A stretch of 64,000 nt of DNA. Source: Sclerotiophoma versabilis. Its lineage: Eukaryota; Ascomycota; Dothideomycetes; Pleosporales; Didymellaceae. How positions within the stretch are numbered: the first letter of the stretch is position 1; each line of letters opens with the position of its first letter. The stretch covers positions 372,001 to 436,000 of the forward strand of contig JAAROD010000058.1 in NCBI GenBank assembly GCA_012274445.1, written 5' to 3'. A model generated the notes under the pieces. That model saw nothing but the letters and a program-made list of their open reading frames with translations, had not been told where the DNA came from and searched no databases. A program made the translations under genes and the position numbers. Positions 43,803 to 56,300 of the stretch are shown here, piece after piece.

Positions 43803-43837
43803 CACAACAACAACGACAACAACAACAACGACAACAC
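43803..43837. repeat. ACAACAAC/CGACAAC microsatellite
   Basis: Imperfect CAA-type trinucleotide repeat interrupted by CGA units, between the ARCA-like gene and the secreted-protein gene. Confidence 0.85.
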
Positions 43838-44084
43838 GAAGTGTAGGTTCCAATACCTACTACATCTACGAACGGCAGTTTAGCGTTCCTCTAACATGCA
43901 GCTTGTTCATTAATCATCATAGCACAGTAGGGATTGGGACGATGCAGGGCGGCAACACATTCCCCTAGTCAAAAAGCCAAGACATGACTTCCTGGCGCAT
44001 ATACGCAGGCAGTATGCATTGTACGCAGGCACCAGCTCAGAGACGTCAGGTCACGAGAGAACCAACCTTCCGAAAACAACCAAT

Positions 44085-44156
44085 ACCAAGCCGACAGAGC
44101 GCTTCGGTACCAAATCGACAGAGCCCTTCCATGCCGAGTCGACGGAATCCTTCCAT
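44085..44156. repeat. Three-copy 24-base minisatellite
   Basis: Copies at 44085-44108, 44109-44132 and 44133-44156 share the pattern (A/G)CC(A/G)A-TCGACRGA-CTTCC-T. They lie about 120 bases past the stop of the secreted-protein gene. Read on the plus strand, the unit would give an eight-residue repeat (PSRQSASV, PNRQSPSM, PSRRNPSI), but no gene is supported there. Confidence 0.85.
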
Positions 44157-44272
44157 CCCCTTCCATCAGGTAGTGCAGCCGTCTAGTAACAGGTTCCCCG
44201 CCGACACTGCTGTCCCGTACACCATCCTCAAAACTCATACCATCCGTCCCCATCCATGCACTGGAAGTAAAT

Positions 44273-44700
44273 CTACTTGCAGTTGAGGAGGCACTCGCAT
44301 CCCCATTTGTCGCAGAACTCGCAGCCGCTTGCGTGTGTATCGCGGCAGTATTGCAGGGTGAGTTGGTAGAGGTCATAGCCTGTGTTTGTCAGTGGAGGAG
44401 GAACATCGCTTAGAAGGGAGTGGTGTGGGATGAAGTGATAGGGAGGGTAACAGAAATGGGAGGAAGTCGAGGAGGTAGAGTGGAAGAAAGGTGATACTGA
44501 CCCATGTTGGCAACTTCAGAGAAACAGTAGATGCCACCCTTCTGGCACTTCTCATAGTGAGCTGTTACATTCGCTGTTACATTTGCTGTTCTAGAGCTAG
44601 GTTGGTTCATCAATGATGCTGAGTCGTGAGTAGGCGCAGCAAGAGCACTCGCCAGCCAGGCTGCAAGAGCAAACGTTACGCAGGACCGTCGCAGATGCAT
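44273..44700 (-). CDS. Small secreted cysteine-rich protein, eight cysteines (effector candidate)
   Basis: Unrecognised 101-residue protein. Two exons, complement(44273..44379, 44502..44700); the intron (GTCAGT donor, AAACACAG acceptor) joins VANM and GYDLYQ in frame. The ATG at 44700 gives a standard signal peptide (MHLRRSC then FALAAWLASALAA, cleavage near 22). The mature chain of about 79 residues has two N-glycosylation sites in tandem (N40-V-T, N44-V-T) and eight cysteines at 52, 59, 78, 86, 89, 94, 96 and 100, including C-x2-C and C-x-C. An even cysteine count, small size and secretion signal are hallmarks of fungal effectors and cysteine-rich extracellular peptides; which of these it is cannot be told. 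The 14-codon upstream extension from the ATG at 44742 would bury the signal peptide and is not preferred. Confidence 0.78.
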
Positions 44701-46069
44701 AGCAGAAGAGTAAAGAAGCGGTCGTGATTGACAATAGTGCATATGCAGAGCTGCCCTGTTGATTTTCTACAACTTCCATCTTATACTGCCTACAATCCAG
44801 CGCTACTCATCCTCATACCGACACATACGCTATATCGAGCATGCAGGCTGCCGATGTCAGTTCTTGTAATGGTGATTGTACAGAGTCAATGCGGCCTGTG
44901 AGGAGAAATGCTCTTGTACCACTAACCTGCCAAACACGTCAGGTGCGACGAGGCAATCTGGCGTCGACCACGGTTTGCAGCCGCATGATCTGAAGATTCA
45001 ACAATTCCTTGTCTGTAGATTGTCGACGCTGAAGGATGCGCAGTTTCTAGAGCGGGGCTTGGCTGGCGCTGTTGCACTTGCATACTAGTGTACGGTACAC
45101 TGATCGCAATGGCTGAGTTGCTGGTGATGTCTTGCAGTTTTATGTAGATGCTGTGTTATACACGGTCATGGACGTCCGAGACGCTGTTTGTTGCGAGGTC
45201 AAGTGATTTCCACACAGACACTGTAGACATGCATGGTCTGGAGAATAACAACCAGTGGAGATGTACTTCCCACCATGGGATCGCAAGCGGCTAGTGTCGT
45301 CGCAGGTATAAAGGCAAGTGCGCACAAGCTGCTGTCAATGGACGCCGCTGACTGCATTAGCCATTTTGCTAGCTCAGTTGTGATCTGCATGTGTCTTAAG
45401 GCTCGTGGCAGGTGACCGAAATTGTTTCCATGGTTGTTGTTTGAGCAGTTCTTGTGGGAAGGTATGGAGCGCTTAAGTTGTGAGGCAGTAGCCACATGGA
45501 CTCGCGTAGCATTAATGTGCGTAAAGTACATTGCAATAGCCTGGTCCTTATTTTGTTGAGCACTACGGCCGCAGTTGAGGTGCAGATCTACGTTGAGAGA
45601 GCACATGGATTGCGAGCGGTCCAAATGAAGAGCACAACCAGTATAGATAAGGCAAGAGCAATGTCCGACATCCTCACCGTGCCAAGACCGAAAGACGGTG
45701 CGCGACCCGCACCATGAGCATCAAGCATGAAGAAAACGGAAAGATCAGCACCACAGAAGCAAATACCTCTAAAATAGGAATAAAGCTAGCTAAGACATGA
45801 CTCGCTCTTTCCATCTCTTGTCATCGGGGATATCTCGAACGAATGTTGCGAATTAAACAGAGAAGAAGGAATCCGCATGACTTCGTGCAACACTCATCAA
45901 ACGCCAATAAACACCTCTTGTATGCCAATGCAGACCCCAAGCACATGCAGAATGCGCAATGCAAGCAAACTGTATTACCTTCATCACCTGAGCCCACCCA
46001 TTCCATCCCATCATGATATTATAACCCTAGGCGCTTCAATCGCTGTCGCACTGAAGTACAGTCGCACTT
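44701..46069. other. Gene-free stretch
   Basis: About 1.4 kb between the starts of the secreted protein and the end of the MIT-domain gene. Open frames such as 45199-45624 on the minus strand show no domain or signal, and no RNA gene is seen. Confidence 0.5.
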
Positions 46070-49000
46070 CTACACCAGTACCCATTCACTCCCCCTTTTG
46101 ATGAACTTATCAAGCATCATTGTGACGTCTGTAAGCACAAAGCGGCATACATAGAATCCAAAGAATTCAGCGGCGTGGCGTGAAGACAGCTCAAGACCAA
46201 CATGTGTAGGCGACGAATGCTTGAGGCCAGGGTCTTCGACTTGGCGGGCGATTTGGTCTGCAATGTGTTAGTGCCATCCAAAGGAGTGGGGGAAACCAGG
46301 TGAAGGAAGAGGAACATACCAAGAATTTGAGCCGAATCGAACAACCGCGCCAAACTGCTCATGTAGCCCGAATTCGGTCCCTCGAACGTCAAACCTGACG
46401 TGTCTCTCTTCGCAAATCGGATAGACGGTAAGCTGGTCATAGGCAGCGTCGTCATGTTAAGCGAATCCTTAGGTACATCGCCGTTGCTAATCTTTGGTCC
46501 GGCCATACTAGCCAGGTTGACGCCTGAGTTCTTGCTCCTCAGTTTACGCCACGAGGTGAGATAACTCTTCCCCTGCGCTACAGCACGGCTCGTGCTGTTA
46601 TCCTGCGAGCTGTAAATACTCCTCATGCCCTCTCCGCCGGCGCTACCGTCGCCGACAGAGGTTGCATCTTTGAAAAGTGTCGACACACTCTGCACGCCGA
46701 CCTCATTTCCTAGCTTTTTCGCGAGCTGTGCTTGGACCTGGTCAAGCACCACCTCGAAAGCTTGCATCTCTTCAAGAACTGCGTCTGCATCGAGCGTATC
46801 CATGGATGCCATTTTCTGCAGCGCTGCGGTGAGAAGATCACAGTTTGCAATCTTGTCTTCGACATTTTTGATCTTGACACCCTTCACGCGCCAGACATCA
46901 CGCGGGATAAAAAGTTTCGTCGATAGGTATCCGCCACGGGGATGCACGATAGTCTGGTAGAAACATCGCATCAACCAGAACGGTCGCAGGAGATAGGTAT
47001 CCGGACATGGCTCCAGAGGTATCGGAGCATTGGCTACAGCAGGACTTGGTGAGCCCGGCGAGAATGGCGAGTGGATATCGCTCTCGAATAGATGCATGCC
47101 ACCACTTGGCAGTCCATCTATATTAAACGTAGGAAGACTCGGTGTTGGCAGTGGCGCAATGTTTGCGACACTCGGCTTGCGGCCTGTGAGGGAGAACGTC
47201 GTACTCAGTGGTGTACCTACTGAGGCATCTGAGCCGTCTGGGCTTGATATGGAGAGCGTTCGCTGCTTCAAACTTAATGATGATTTGTTCTTCCTGATGC
47301 CAAGAGCTGATGGCTTTGACTTTGGTGAACCCGGTACGAGACCCGATTCGTTCGAGATGGCATGGCTCAAGGATGGCGTCGCAGGCGAGATTGTCGCAGT
47401 TGTGTCAGCTCGACTGGGAGCAGGCAATGGTGATGGAGCTACAAGACCCGTCGGTTGAGGCGCTTGTGGCAGAGCGGGCGTTTTGGAAGTCGAATCTAGG
47501 CTAGACTGCATGCCGCTGAATACTGTTGCAGCCGCGGACTTGGGTAGCAGTGAGGTATCGAGGGGGGAGTTCTTCGCGGGTACCGGAGGTTTCTCTGTAT
47601 GCGGTGGCGCAGGTACCGTCGGCAGGGATGTTTCGATCTTCAACGTTTTAACGTTCTGTCCTGATAATCTTCGGCTCCTGACCGAAGCAGCCTCTTTGGT
47701 GGCGGTGGTGGGTCGTGGCGTGGTCTCTGGATCGACAGGTTGTGCAGGTTGGAGTTCAGGGACCGAAGGTAGGGCACCTGATGGAGGTGGAGGTGGAAGT
47801 GGAAGAGCTGGTAATGCACCAGAAGGAGCAGGCGCCGAAGGAGGCGAGTGTAACGGTAGCAGTTTGGAGGCTGGCGGCTGCATAACCTCTGCGACTGTTG
47901 AGAGCGAAGTTCCTCCAGTAGTTCTGTGAGAGGATACTGAACTGTTGTAAGCAGAGAAGCCACTCGAATCTGACTGCCTCGGTAGCGAAGACTTTGTCTG
48001 CAGGTCGAAGTCGAACCCATCAAGCATATACTCTCGCGTCATCTCGTCCAGTAGACGTTCCTCCTCTTCAGCCTCGTCATTGAGCATCAACTCAGCGCTT
48101 TCTCTGACGAGTGGTAATGTCTCATTCTGCAGCTGGGACCCCTTGAAACGGTACTTGGCTGCGGCAATGGCCTCCTCCCGCTCGGCTTCCCGTACCCTCT
48201 CCTTTGCCAGCTCAACATTCCTCATTCTTGTCGAGATGAGTTCATCTGGTGCGATTTTCTCGTCGTCAAACGGCTCAAAGCCGTCATCGTAGGCTGCCTC
48301 GACTGCGGCATCGAGGGCAGCATCGAATTCGGCTTCCGTCACCCCGCTTGCATTCCTAGTGTGCTTTCGGCGCGCTTCAGATTGGGGAGATAGGGAGTGT
48401 ACGGAAGACGAGCACGAGGACCCGCCAGATTCGTCGATGGTGTCCAGCCACGATGTCGACTCATTACTGTGGACGCGTTGGTGTCTGGACTGTGCTGGTT
48501 GCTGTGGTTGAAGTAACCTTTGCGAATCAAATGGCTCTTTCGGCAATGTGGCGCTGAACAATGGTGACTTGGACCGTCTGGGTGATAAAGGAGGAGGCAT
48601 GTATGAGCGGTCCATGGGGGATTCGAGTGGGAGGGCAGAGCCTGCTAAGCGGCCGGGTGGCGGTTGTAGGTGGAAGTGAGAGGTTTGCATAGTTCTTTGG
48701 ACATCACGAATAGCTGTGCTGATGACAGACTCACGTTGACCTGCGAATTCGGGCTTCCGCAGGGGCAATTGGTGGGAAGAGGTAGGAGGCGGCTCTGGCT
48801 CTTTGAGGGGTAGGTGTTCTGCAGAGCGGTCATTGACAATTCTTGTCATGGTCGCTGTCTCAATCACGGCAGGTTCATCTTCATCGTCATCGTCATCCTC
48901 CAGCAGCATGGAACGCTGCTCGTCGAGCGATTCACCGCTCATGGGCCGCGCGGGTAATGATTTTCCAGAAGTGTTTATATACCCAGGGTCTAGTCGGCGG

Positions 49001-50115
49001 AGCTCTTCGATGCGATTGGTGTATGTTACGCGCTGGTGGTGTTAGCATGCGGAGCCAAGCTCAAGATGGCCGGGATCGGATCGGCTCCGGGCACTTACAA
49101 TGGCGTCCAATTTCCGCCTATCCTCGTCCTGCGAGCTGCGAATCATGACCTGCTGGAGGAGCTTGCATGCATCCTCGTACGCCTCCATGGCGCCCTCGAA
49201 GTTCTGCGCATTGTCGAGCAGGACAGCAGTGTTGGCCTTTTGCAGCGCCCGGGACAACATGGTCTTCTTGTCCTTCTCCCTGCGCTCTCGGGTGCGGGGA
49301 GGGGTGTCGTGGTGTGGGTCGTCGAACCTCGAGCTGGCGCTCTCGCTCCTGTGCAGGTCCCTGCTGGTGCTCCGGTAATGGCCCCTGCTTTCACTCCTGC
49401 CGTATGTGTCCCTGCTCTCGTTCCGCTGGTGGTCTCTCGAGGCAGAGCGGCGGTGTGCCGTACTCGGCGCGCGGGCGTGGGCAGTGTCGACGGTCGAGGC
49501 AGTGGGAGGCCGGGTTGCAGACGGGGCTCGTGTAGCGCCAGCGCCGGGGTTGTGCCTTGCGTCCGGTTCGCCCACACCGAGAATGGCAGGCGAGCCCAGG
49601 GGTGAGCGGCCGAGGACTCTGTCGGCCTTGGTGCGTGAGGGGGGCCGCTGGGCAGGCGCAGTCGCCGTCGCCGTCGCCGTCGCGGTCACGGGGGTCCGGG
49701 GCTTCGAGTTGAAGTAGTCGGTGGGCTGGACGGAGGCGAAGAGGCTGGGGGTGAACAGGCCGGCGGTGGAGGGCGAGGGCGCCGTGGACGCGCTGCTGGG
49801 CGAATTCGGGTCGTAGACGGTGGCAGACAGGAGCACGGGCGGCAGGGCGGGCAATTGGGGGGGCGGCGCGTGGATGCTGCCATTGAGTGCGGCGAGGGGC
49901 CCGGTGCTGCTTGAGCCAGAGACGCTGGGCTTGCGGGCGGGGGAGGCGGTGGTTGCGGTCGACTGCGACCAGCGGTTCACGTTGGCGGCGTCGTTGTGGG
50001 CAGACGAACGCCGTCGCGGGCGCTCTGCGGCGGACGGGGCGTGGGCGTGGGCGCTGGCAGCAGCACGGGCATCGCCGTCCCTCCGCGAGAGCGAGGCCGA
50101 GCGCTTTTGATCCAT
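46070..50115 (-). CDS. Large MIT-domain protein
   Basis: Three exons, complement(46070..46257, 46320..49032, 49099..50115), 1305 residues. After a Ser/Ala/Thr/Pro-rich disordered N-terminus with an SRD/SES-rich arginine-serine patch comes an MIT domain at about 286-355 (SRALQKANTAVLLDNAQNFE, AMEAYEDACKLLQQVM), completed across the first splice by RVTYTNRIEELRRLD. MIT domains bind ESCRT-III tails and place proteins at endosomes, midbodies or autophagic membranes. A long disordered middle (acidic, then Pro-rich) leads to a dense C-terminal region (YLLRPFWLMRCFYQTIVHPR, FIPRDVWRVKGVKIKNVEDK, coiled FEVVLDQVQAQLAKK) and a tail restored by the last splice (HAAEFFGFYVCRFVLTDV). Name and mechanism unknown; it looks like a conserved fungal MIT protein. 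Confidence 0.85.
49661..49686. repeat. GTCGCC hexanucleotide repeat inside the MIT-domain gene
   Basis: About four copies of GTCGCC, encoding an alternating Thr-Ala run (TATATATA) in the disordered N-terminus of the protein. Confidence 0.85.
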
Positions 50116-51245
50116 TGAAGTGAGGCTGCTCCGGTGTCTCAGGCCAAGACGAGGTTAATGCACAGCATTGCGGCCGCGGTGCGGGAGCGCGCTGGGCTGC
50201 GGCGACGTGGTACAGCTGCTGCCGTGTTCGATGGGGCGGCCGTCCGTCTGCGGCTGCAGTGCTCCCCTCAATGGCGAGACGGAGGAGGCGAGGAGCGCCG
50301 TGTATATGTGGAGGCACGCCAAGCGGGACAGTGCCCACGGGAGTTCGCACCTGCGCAGCCAGGGGCGCGCTTCTCAAACAAGAGCAGACTAGACGCACGC
50401 CGTGGAGCCCCCGGGCGCCCCCTGCCGCCTGGCTATCTTGGACCGCATGCCACCCTCGCCGCCCGCCCACTGTGTGCCCGCCCTCGCCAGCAGTCGTCGC
50501 CGTCCGCCTTGCTGCACTCTGCACAGGAGCATGCAGCCGTCCCTGGCTGAAAGCTTGCATGGCCCTTCCCCGCCTGCCGAAGCGAAGCTCGACCTGCATC
50601 TCAGGGTCCAGCGCCATCCAGAGAACCAGCGCTTCTGCGCCGAGTCAACCAGAACCCCCGAGAGCCCTCCTGAGCCCTCCTGAGCCCTCTTGAACCCTCT
50701 CTCAGCACCCCTCTACCACATCCGAGCCCGGCTGCCCAAGCTGAAACCGCACCTATCTGCCGTCTCTTCACCACCCTCTAGCCTCCACCCGCCCACATGG
50801 TCGGCCCCTCGTCTGGCACTGACATGGCCCCAGCACGGCTACTTGGTTCCGATTCGACCTTTTCTTTTACCACCGCTTCCAGTCACTCCACGAAAACACG
50901 GCGCAGAAGCAATGCCTGCACAGACGCCGACGATAACTCATATGCCATCATCTCAATTCTTCATTATTCGTCTACTCGCTGTCCACGGCGCGTATCCTCT
51001 GCCTCGTCATGTCGTGCTTTCATTGGTAGCCTCCATGGTCAAACCATGCCCATACCTCCTGTTTGGGTTCCAATGCAACGCGTTTCGCATCGCCGTTTTG
51101 CGTCGTGAACTCCTCATTCCAGTCATCCCCATCCCTTTTGGTTTTCTAACACCCTTTCTCTTGCGCCCTCCCCCATTTTCCCATGCTTTCCCATCAAGTC
51201 TACGCTCCACCATGTTGGTCGTCCGGCCCACTGGCAGTCTCCGTC
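50116..51245. other. GC-rich intergenic region upstream of the MIT-domain gene
   Basis: 1.13 kb holding the promoter and leader of the MIT-domain gene and the 3' end of the CSN3 transcript. A 10-base unit GAGCCCTCCT/GAGCCCTCTT is repeated three times near 50660-50690. Long open frames on both strands are GC-driven shadows. Confidence 0.45.
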
Positions 51246-52891
51246 TCACAAATCAGCCATAATGTCTTCCTCTTCGACCCCATCATCCCACGCAGTATCC
51301 ATCGCATCACCTGAGGCACTCTGCCTCTTCTGCTGCCGCTTCACGTTCTCGATGAACTCCTTGGTCAACGTCAGCCGGTAATCGGCATCCTTGACCTGAT
51401 CCGCCAGTGCGTTCGTTCGCAGCGTCTGTTCGAACAACGCCTGCTGCTGCTGCTTCTCTGACTTGGCGAGCGGCCCTTGTGTGGGATCGAGGTAGAACCG
51501 CAGCACAACTCCCGCCTCTGGCATGTCTGTCTGCTCCAAGCGCGCATTTAGGTACCCTTCTTTGATGAGCGTTTCGAGATACTGTGCGGTTTCGTCGGCG
51601 CTACCGCCCACGTTTCTGGCAATGTTTGGTACGGGGATTGCCGAAAACGTCCGTGACAATTGCGACACATATGCCCTCATCTGGCTCTCCAGTACTGCTT
51701 GGACGAGGCCGGTGTTGCCATCCTGTACACGTTGTTAGCACCTGTCTTCGGCCGCTGTCATCAGTCGGCTTACCTCTGCCCAGGTCTGAGCACCTGCATT
51801 GATCTGAGCCTTCAGCTTTGACATGTTGCCAAGGTGTGAGTAGGCCTCCGCTACAGCCTCGTAGGCCTTGGAGGCTGACCTGATCTGTTTGATCGCTGTT
51901 GCATTGGCCGACCGCGGGACATTCTTAGCCTCCCCAGACACCAAACAGCTCAGCAGAACCCACTTCTTGTAGGCCTCAAGCATTAGGCCGTTTGCTACAT
52001 TAGCAGACGGCATGACCAGAACGTGCTCTAGGAAGTGCTGTGCCTTTATGAACTGTCGCAAACCAAGATATGCCATAGCCCCAAGGACATAGTACTCCTG
52101 CAAATCTACAAATGTGACCTTGTCCGAGTGGCCTGAGAGACGATGGATGTACTCTCCGCTTCGCGCGACGTCCGCACATGGTACAGAGTACTCGAAACCT
52201 TCGCGAACGGCAGCAGGTATGTGGGAGGGCAGACTGTGGATGTAGTTGTCGAGAATAGGTTCGGCGGCGGCGTACGAACGTGCCTCAAGGCAAAGCCGGA
52301 TGAAGTCGACATGTGTGGAGGTGAAAGTGCCTGTAGTAGGGTCGAGGCGGATCATCGCTGATCGTATGGGCGCAATAGCCAGGCCGGGCTGTCACGGAAG
52401 TCAGTCCCATATCCAACTTGAACCAGTGGTGTGCATCAACGTACTGATCCAACGTTGCGCGCAAGCGATTCAACGTAGTCCACTAGCCTCTTGTACTCAT
52501 GGCCAGCATACCGCATTTGAATCGGGTCAAACGTCTCCAAGAACAGTATCAGCTTGTTCCATAGCGCGCCTCCGGGCTGTGCTGCGTCTGCTAAGGACTT
52601 CTTGTCAACGGCTGCGGCGATGCGGTGCCGGAGGGCGAAGGCGTAGGCTATTGAGTTGGCTGTAGGGTTGAGGATCTCGCTCTTGTCAGTCTGGTCCAGA
52701 GCTGTTTGGAGGCTCTGACTTACCTCCAGCACGTCTTGCGGTGTGTCTGCTCCCTTCAGCCAATGTGATGCCGAGACACTGTCGAGCTGCTTGACAAACT
52801 GTCGGGCGGCTTGGTCGTACTTCTGGCGCGACCTCAGCTCCTCGGCCTCGGGCTGGAACTGCAGCAATAATGTGGAAAGCTCGACCGTCAT
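51246..52891 (-). CDS. csnC: COP9 signalosome subunit 3 (PCI-domain protein)
   Basis: Subunit of the COP9 signalosome, which removes Nedd8 from cullin ubiquitin ligases in the nucleus and cytoplasm. Four exons, complement(51246..51722, 51774..52388, 52445..52675, 52724..52891), 496 residues, near the family norm. The first part is helical-repeat-like; the third exon reads LDPTTGTFTSTHVDFIRLCL, LQEYYVLGAMAYLGLRQFIK and AQHFLEHVLVMP; the last exon holds the PCI winged-helix region (VPNIARNVGGSADETAQYLE, LIKEGYLNARL) and an acidic tail (DDGVEEEDIMADL). The 48-base first intron is stop-free and divisible by three; splicing gives VLE-ILNPTANSIAY, which suits the family. CSN3 is the best match; the subunit number is from family memory. 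Confidence 0.87.
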
Positions 52892-53348
52892 GATCGTGTG
52901 TATGTGGTTGTTGTTTGTCGACGTAAAGGCGGCGGTGTTGTGGGGGAGATGGCGATGTGGGGTGTTTGCCGCCTGTCGTTCCTATGCGCCGCCTGGTTAG
53001 GATAGAAGGACGGTGCAGGCTGGGGATTGCTAGAGACGCAGCAGTCCAAGTCAACTTCGAAAAGCTACGTCCGGAATTCTAGGCGCGGAAGGGCAATCGT
53101 CAAGTGGACATGGTCCGAGGTGAGCACGCGGTGAAGCTCCCGCAAGGCTACCGTCATGGAGCATGGGCCAACACCCCGCCGCCATGACGGTAGCCTATCA
53201 GCTTCCACCTTACCACCGCCAAACGCATCACTTGGCTTCAGTAGCTCTGGTGTGCTTTGGGGGAGAGCAAAATCGTAACATTGACTTGTAGGTATCATTT
53301 CCATCAAAACGCCATGCAAGCACACCTACGTCGGACCCATTACCACAG
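52892..53348. other. Intergenic spacer
   Basis: 457 bases with the CSN3 promoter and the 3' end of the BUB1 transcript. A short near-palindrome, ACGGTAGCCTATC near 53183 and GGCTACCGTCATGG near 53145, forms an inverted repeat around GCCGCCATGACGG. Nothing else seen. Confidence 0.45.
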
Positions 53349-56300
53349 TCACCTCTTCTTCACAGCCTCCTCCATCTTCCTGACCATCGCTTTCAACCCA
53401 ATCCCCTTTTCACAATTGCTCTCCAGATACGCTTCCATCTTCTCCCGAACCTCCCTCATGCCCTTCAACACTGGCAGTTTCCTGTCCTCTTCACCCTCCA
53501 AATGCATCAGCGGATTGAGCAACAAATCCAAACACTCGTGCCAGATCTCTGTCTGCCAATACCTCTTCAGACCTTCTTTAATCTTGTACGTTTTCGTAGC
53601 ACCTGCACCGAGGCCTCCGCCCTTTTCGGCAACAGTGGATATGTACTTTCCGAAAAGCAGATTATGCACAATGCCTGCTAGGCCGTGGTAGTCGATTTGA
53701 TATGTCCAAGGGCGCGCTTCGCGCATCTCGGCACAATCGGCTTCCGTGGTCTTCCAGTCGGCGATGAACTGCACGTCCGGCTTGAATGCTTTCATGTCAA
53801 TGCCACGGCCAAAATCAATAAGTGAGATGCCCTTGGATGCCCAGCCATCGCGACCGTCGCGCTGGTATACGGAGTCCCACTCGCCCTTCTGCAGCGCATC
53901 GAAGCGGACGAGGATGTTGTCTGCCTTGAGATCGCCGTGAATGATACCTTTTGCATGGAGAGCCTCAACGGTCCGGAATAGTTCGATGGTGAAGAACATG
54001 GCTAGTTGTTCGTCCATCACCCCGTTCTCGGCGCGAGCGATATTGACAAGGTCAAGGAGAGTGCCTTGATCGCGGAATTCTTCAATCAGATAACACTCGT
54101 CACTGAAAACATGCATCTCGTATGCGTCAACGATGGAGTCAGATGCTCTGGATACCCCGAGGCGACGCTTTGCTTGTCGCATGATATAGAACTCCCATGG
54201 AGTAGGAGGATCCTCCATCTTCAGAGCTTCTAGAGGGCGGCGCTTCAGACCGAAGTCGCCCTTGCCCATCTGTGCGGATGCATTCATGTCCTCTTCGTCC
54301 TTCGGTGTGCTTTCGATGAGGTATACTGGCGCGAATGCTCCCTTGCCAAGTTCTCGTTTGACACTGTACGTCCGTTCTGATCCCTCAAATATGAGCTTAG
54401 GTGGCGTAGACAAATTCGTTATTGTCTTGTCCTGGGAATTGTTCTTCATCTTTTTCACCGCTTTGGTATATTTTTGAATTTCAAGGCCCTTCCCACTGAC
54501 TGCATCGGTGTCTGCAAAGTACCCATCATAGCTATCAAGGGGCGGTTGAATTTCTTGCAAGATGATGTTGCGGATGTCCTCATGGACCGGATTGCAATGA
54601 GTATCCTTAATAATTGGCCCGGTGGGCTTCGGGTCTCTGAATACAACAGGCTTTGCGGCTAGAGGTTTCCGCGCTGGTCCTTCAACTGCCTCGGCGAGCA
54701 ATTCGCTAGGGGATGGTTCTGACTGCCTGAGTGACAGTTTTGTAATTTTGCCCGGACCATCAATAGCTTGTCCAAGAAAGTCTTGGAGGGGGCTACTGCC
54801 AGGCTCGTCTTCATCACCGTCTTCGAATATGATGAGATCACCCTTCGACCGTGACGGCGTCTTGGCGTTGAGCTGTTCCTTTTGAGCGTAAGCAGTTGCA
54901 AAACCCAAAGATGACTCTGTCTTCTCTACGATTGGGGTCATGAAGGGTAACCGGTTATTCGCAGCCTGCAGGGGATCCCGGTACGGCCTCAGTGGGTAGT
55001 TGTGGTCTTCTGGTGGGACTGGTACAAAACGAGTAGGCAATGAAGCTGGTGCTTCCGGTGAGGTGGGAGTGGTCACCTCTGGCTCATGCTGGTCTCCTGA
55101 CCTGACTAGCGGGTGTGTTACTTCTTCGAAGGACTCATCCTCTGAGTGCTCAGATCTTTCGTTTGAACGAATGGAGCGAAGAGTGCTGTTATTGTTGTTG
55201 TCATCGTCCTCGGTATCTTCGCTTCCGTCGTCCTTGCTTTCAGTAACATCGGACCAAGCCGAAACACTTCTGACATCAGTATTGTCAATATCTGTGCGGT
55301 CAACCTCTGTGTTGTCCACGTCGCTGCCGCTACCATCATCCGAGTCGTGATCACCGATCACTGTGCCTAGCGTGAAATCTCCACCCACTGTTGTCTCGTC
55401 GCCAAATTCGCTGCGAGTGGCCGTGCTCTCGGCACCGCTTGTGTAGTCACTCTCGTCATCATCGCTGCTTACCTCTTCACTTTGTGACTCCGGGGCCTGG
55501 TCTTCGGGCTTCTTTAGCGGCTGATTGAAGATCTCGTAGATGTCATCCATCGCCTCCTTCGTGTGAAGAGTCATAGTAGCTTCACGGCCGCCTTTCTTTC
55601 GGCGGACCTTTGATGTCTTTGATGGCGAATCTAGTTTCGCTTGGACTGTTACATGTTAGAAAAGCTCTAAAGAAATCCTTGCAAGACTTACTTGTTTGTG
55701 TCTCGCCACTGATTTCTTTAACGTCCATGACCTGGATCTTTCGTGTCCGATTTGCGCGCTCTTCCTTTCGCGCCTTTCTCGCTGCCTTCGCCTTCTCGAT
55801 GTCGGCTTGCGAGGGTGGTCTGTTCTCATCATCGCCGTCTTCACCGCCTTTGAGAGGCACAGTTTGTGGCTTCGGGGGCTTTTGGACGTCTTGCTTGGGC
55901 GCTAGAGGTTCGGGCTTGGGCGCCAAAGGTGCAGTTTCAGGCTTCGGCTGCTGCGTAGCAGCGGCCTCTTCAGCACGTTTCCTGGCCTGCTCCTGTTCTC
56001 CTTGACGGATAGCTGCCCAGTCTCGGTCGAGCCAACCTCTATGTCTAGCTCGCAGCTCTTCAAAAGAAAACTCGACTGACATCGGATCTCTGCGATTAGG
56101 GTAGACTTGCTCTAAGTCAACAAATACGACCTCGACTCTACCTGTCCTCGGATTGACGGCCTGTAATTGCTCACGAAACGGGTGTGGAATGGATGAGCCG
56201 TCATCAAGATATGATTTGGTCTGAATACATAAGGCAAGCGCCAACCAATTAGTCCTGCGATCGTAAATATTTGAAGAGGGACACGCAGACAGTGTACTCA

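Noticed and set aside
43803..44156. CRISPR-like or transposon-derived repeat array
   Set aside because: The repeats are directly adjacent without spacers and there are no terminal repeats or transposase frames; they are simple microsatellite and minisatellite DNA.
46625..47929. Plus-strand frames of 100-150 codons
   Set aside because: All lie antisense to the large second exon of the MIT-domain gene and have no independent support.
49391..50617. 408-codon open frame on the minus strand overlapping the MIT-domain gene
   Set aside because: It overlaps the first MIT exon in another frame and is Arg/Pro/His-rich, as expected of GC-driven chance translation; the MIT frame has a real domain.
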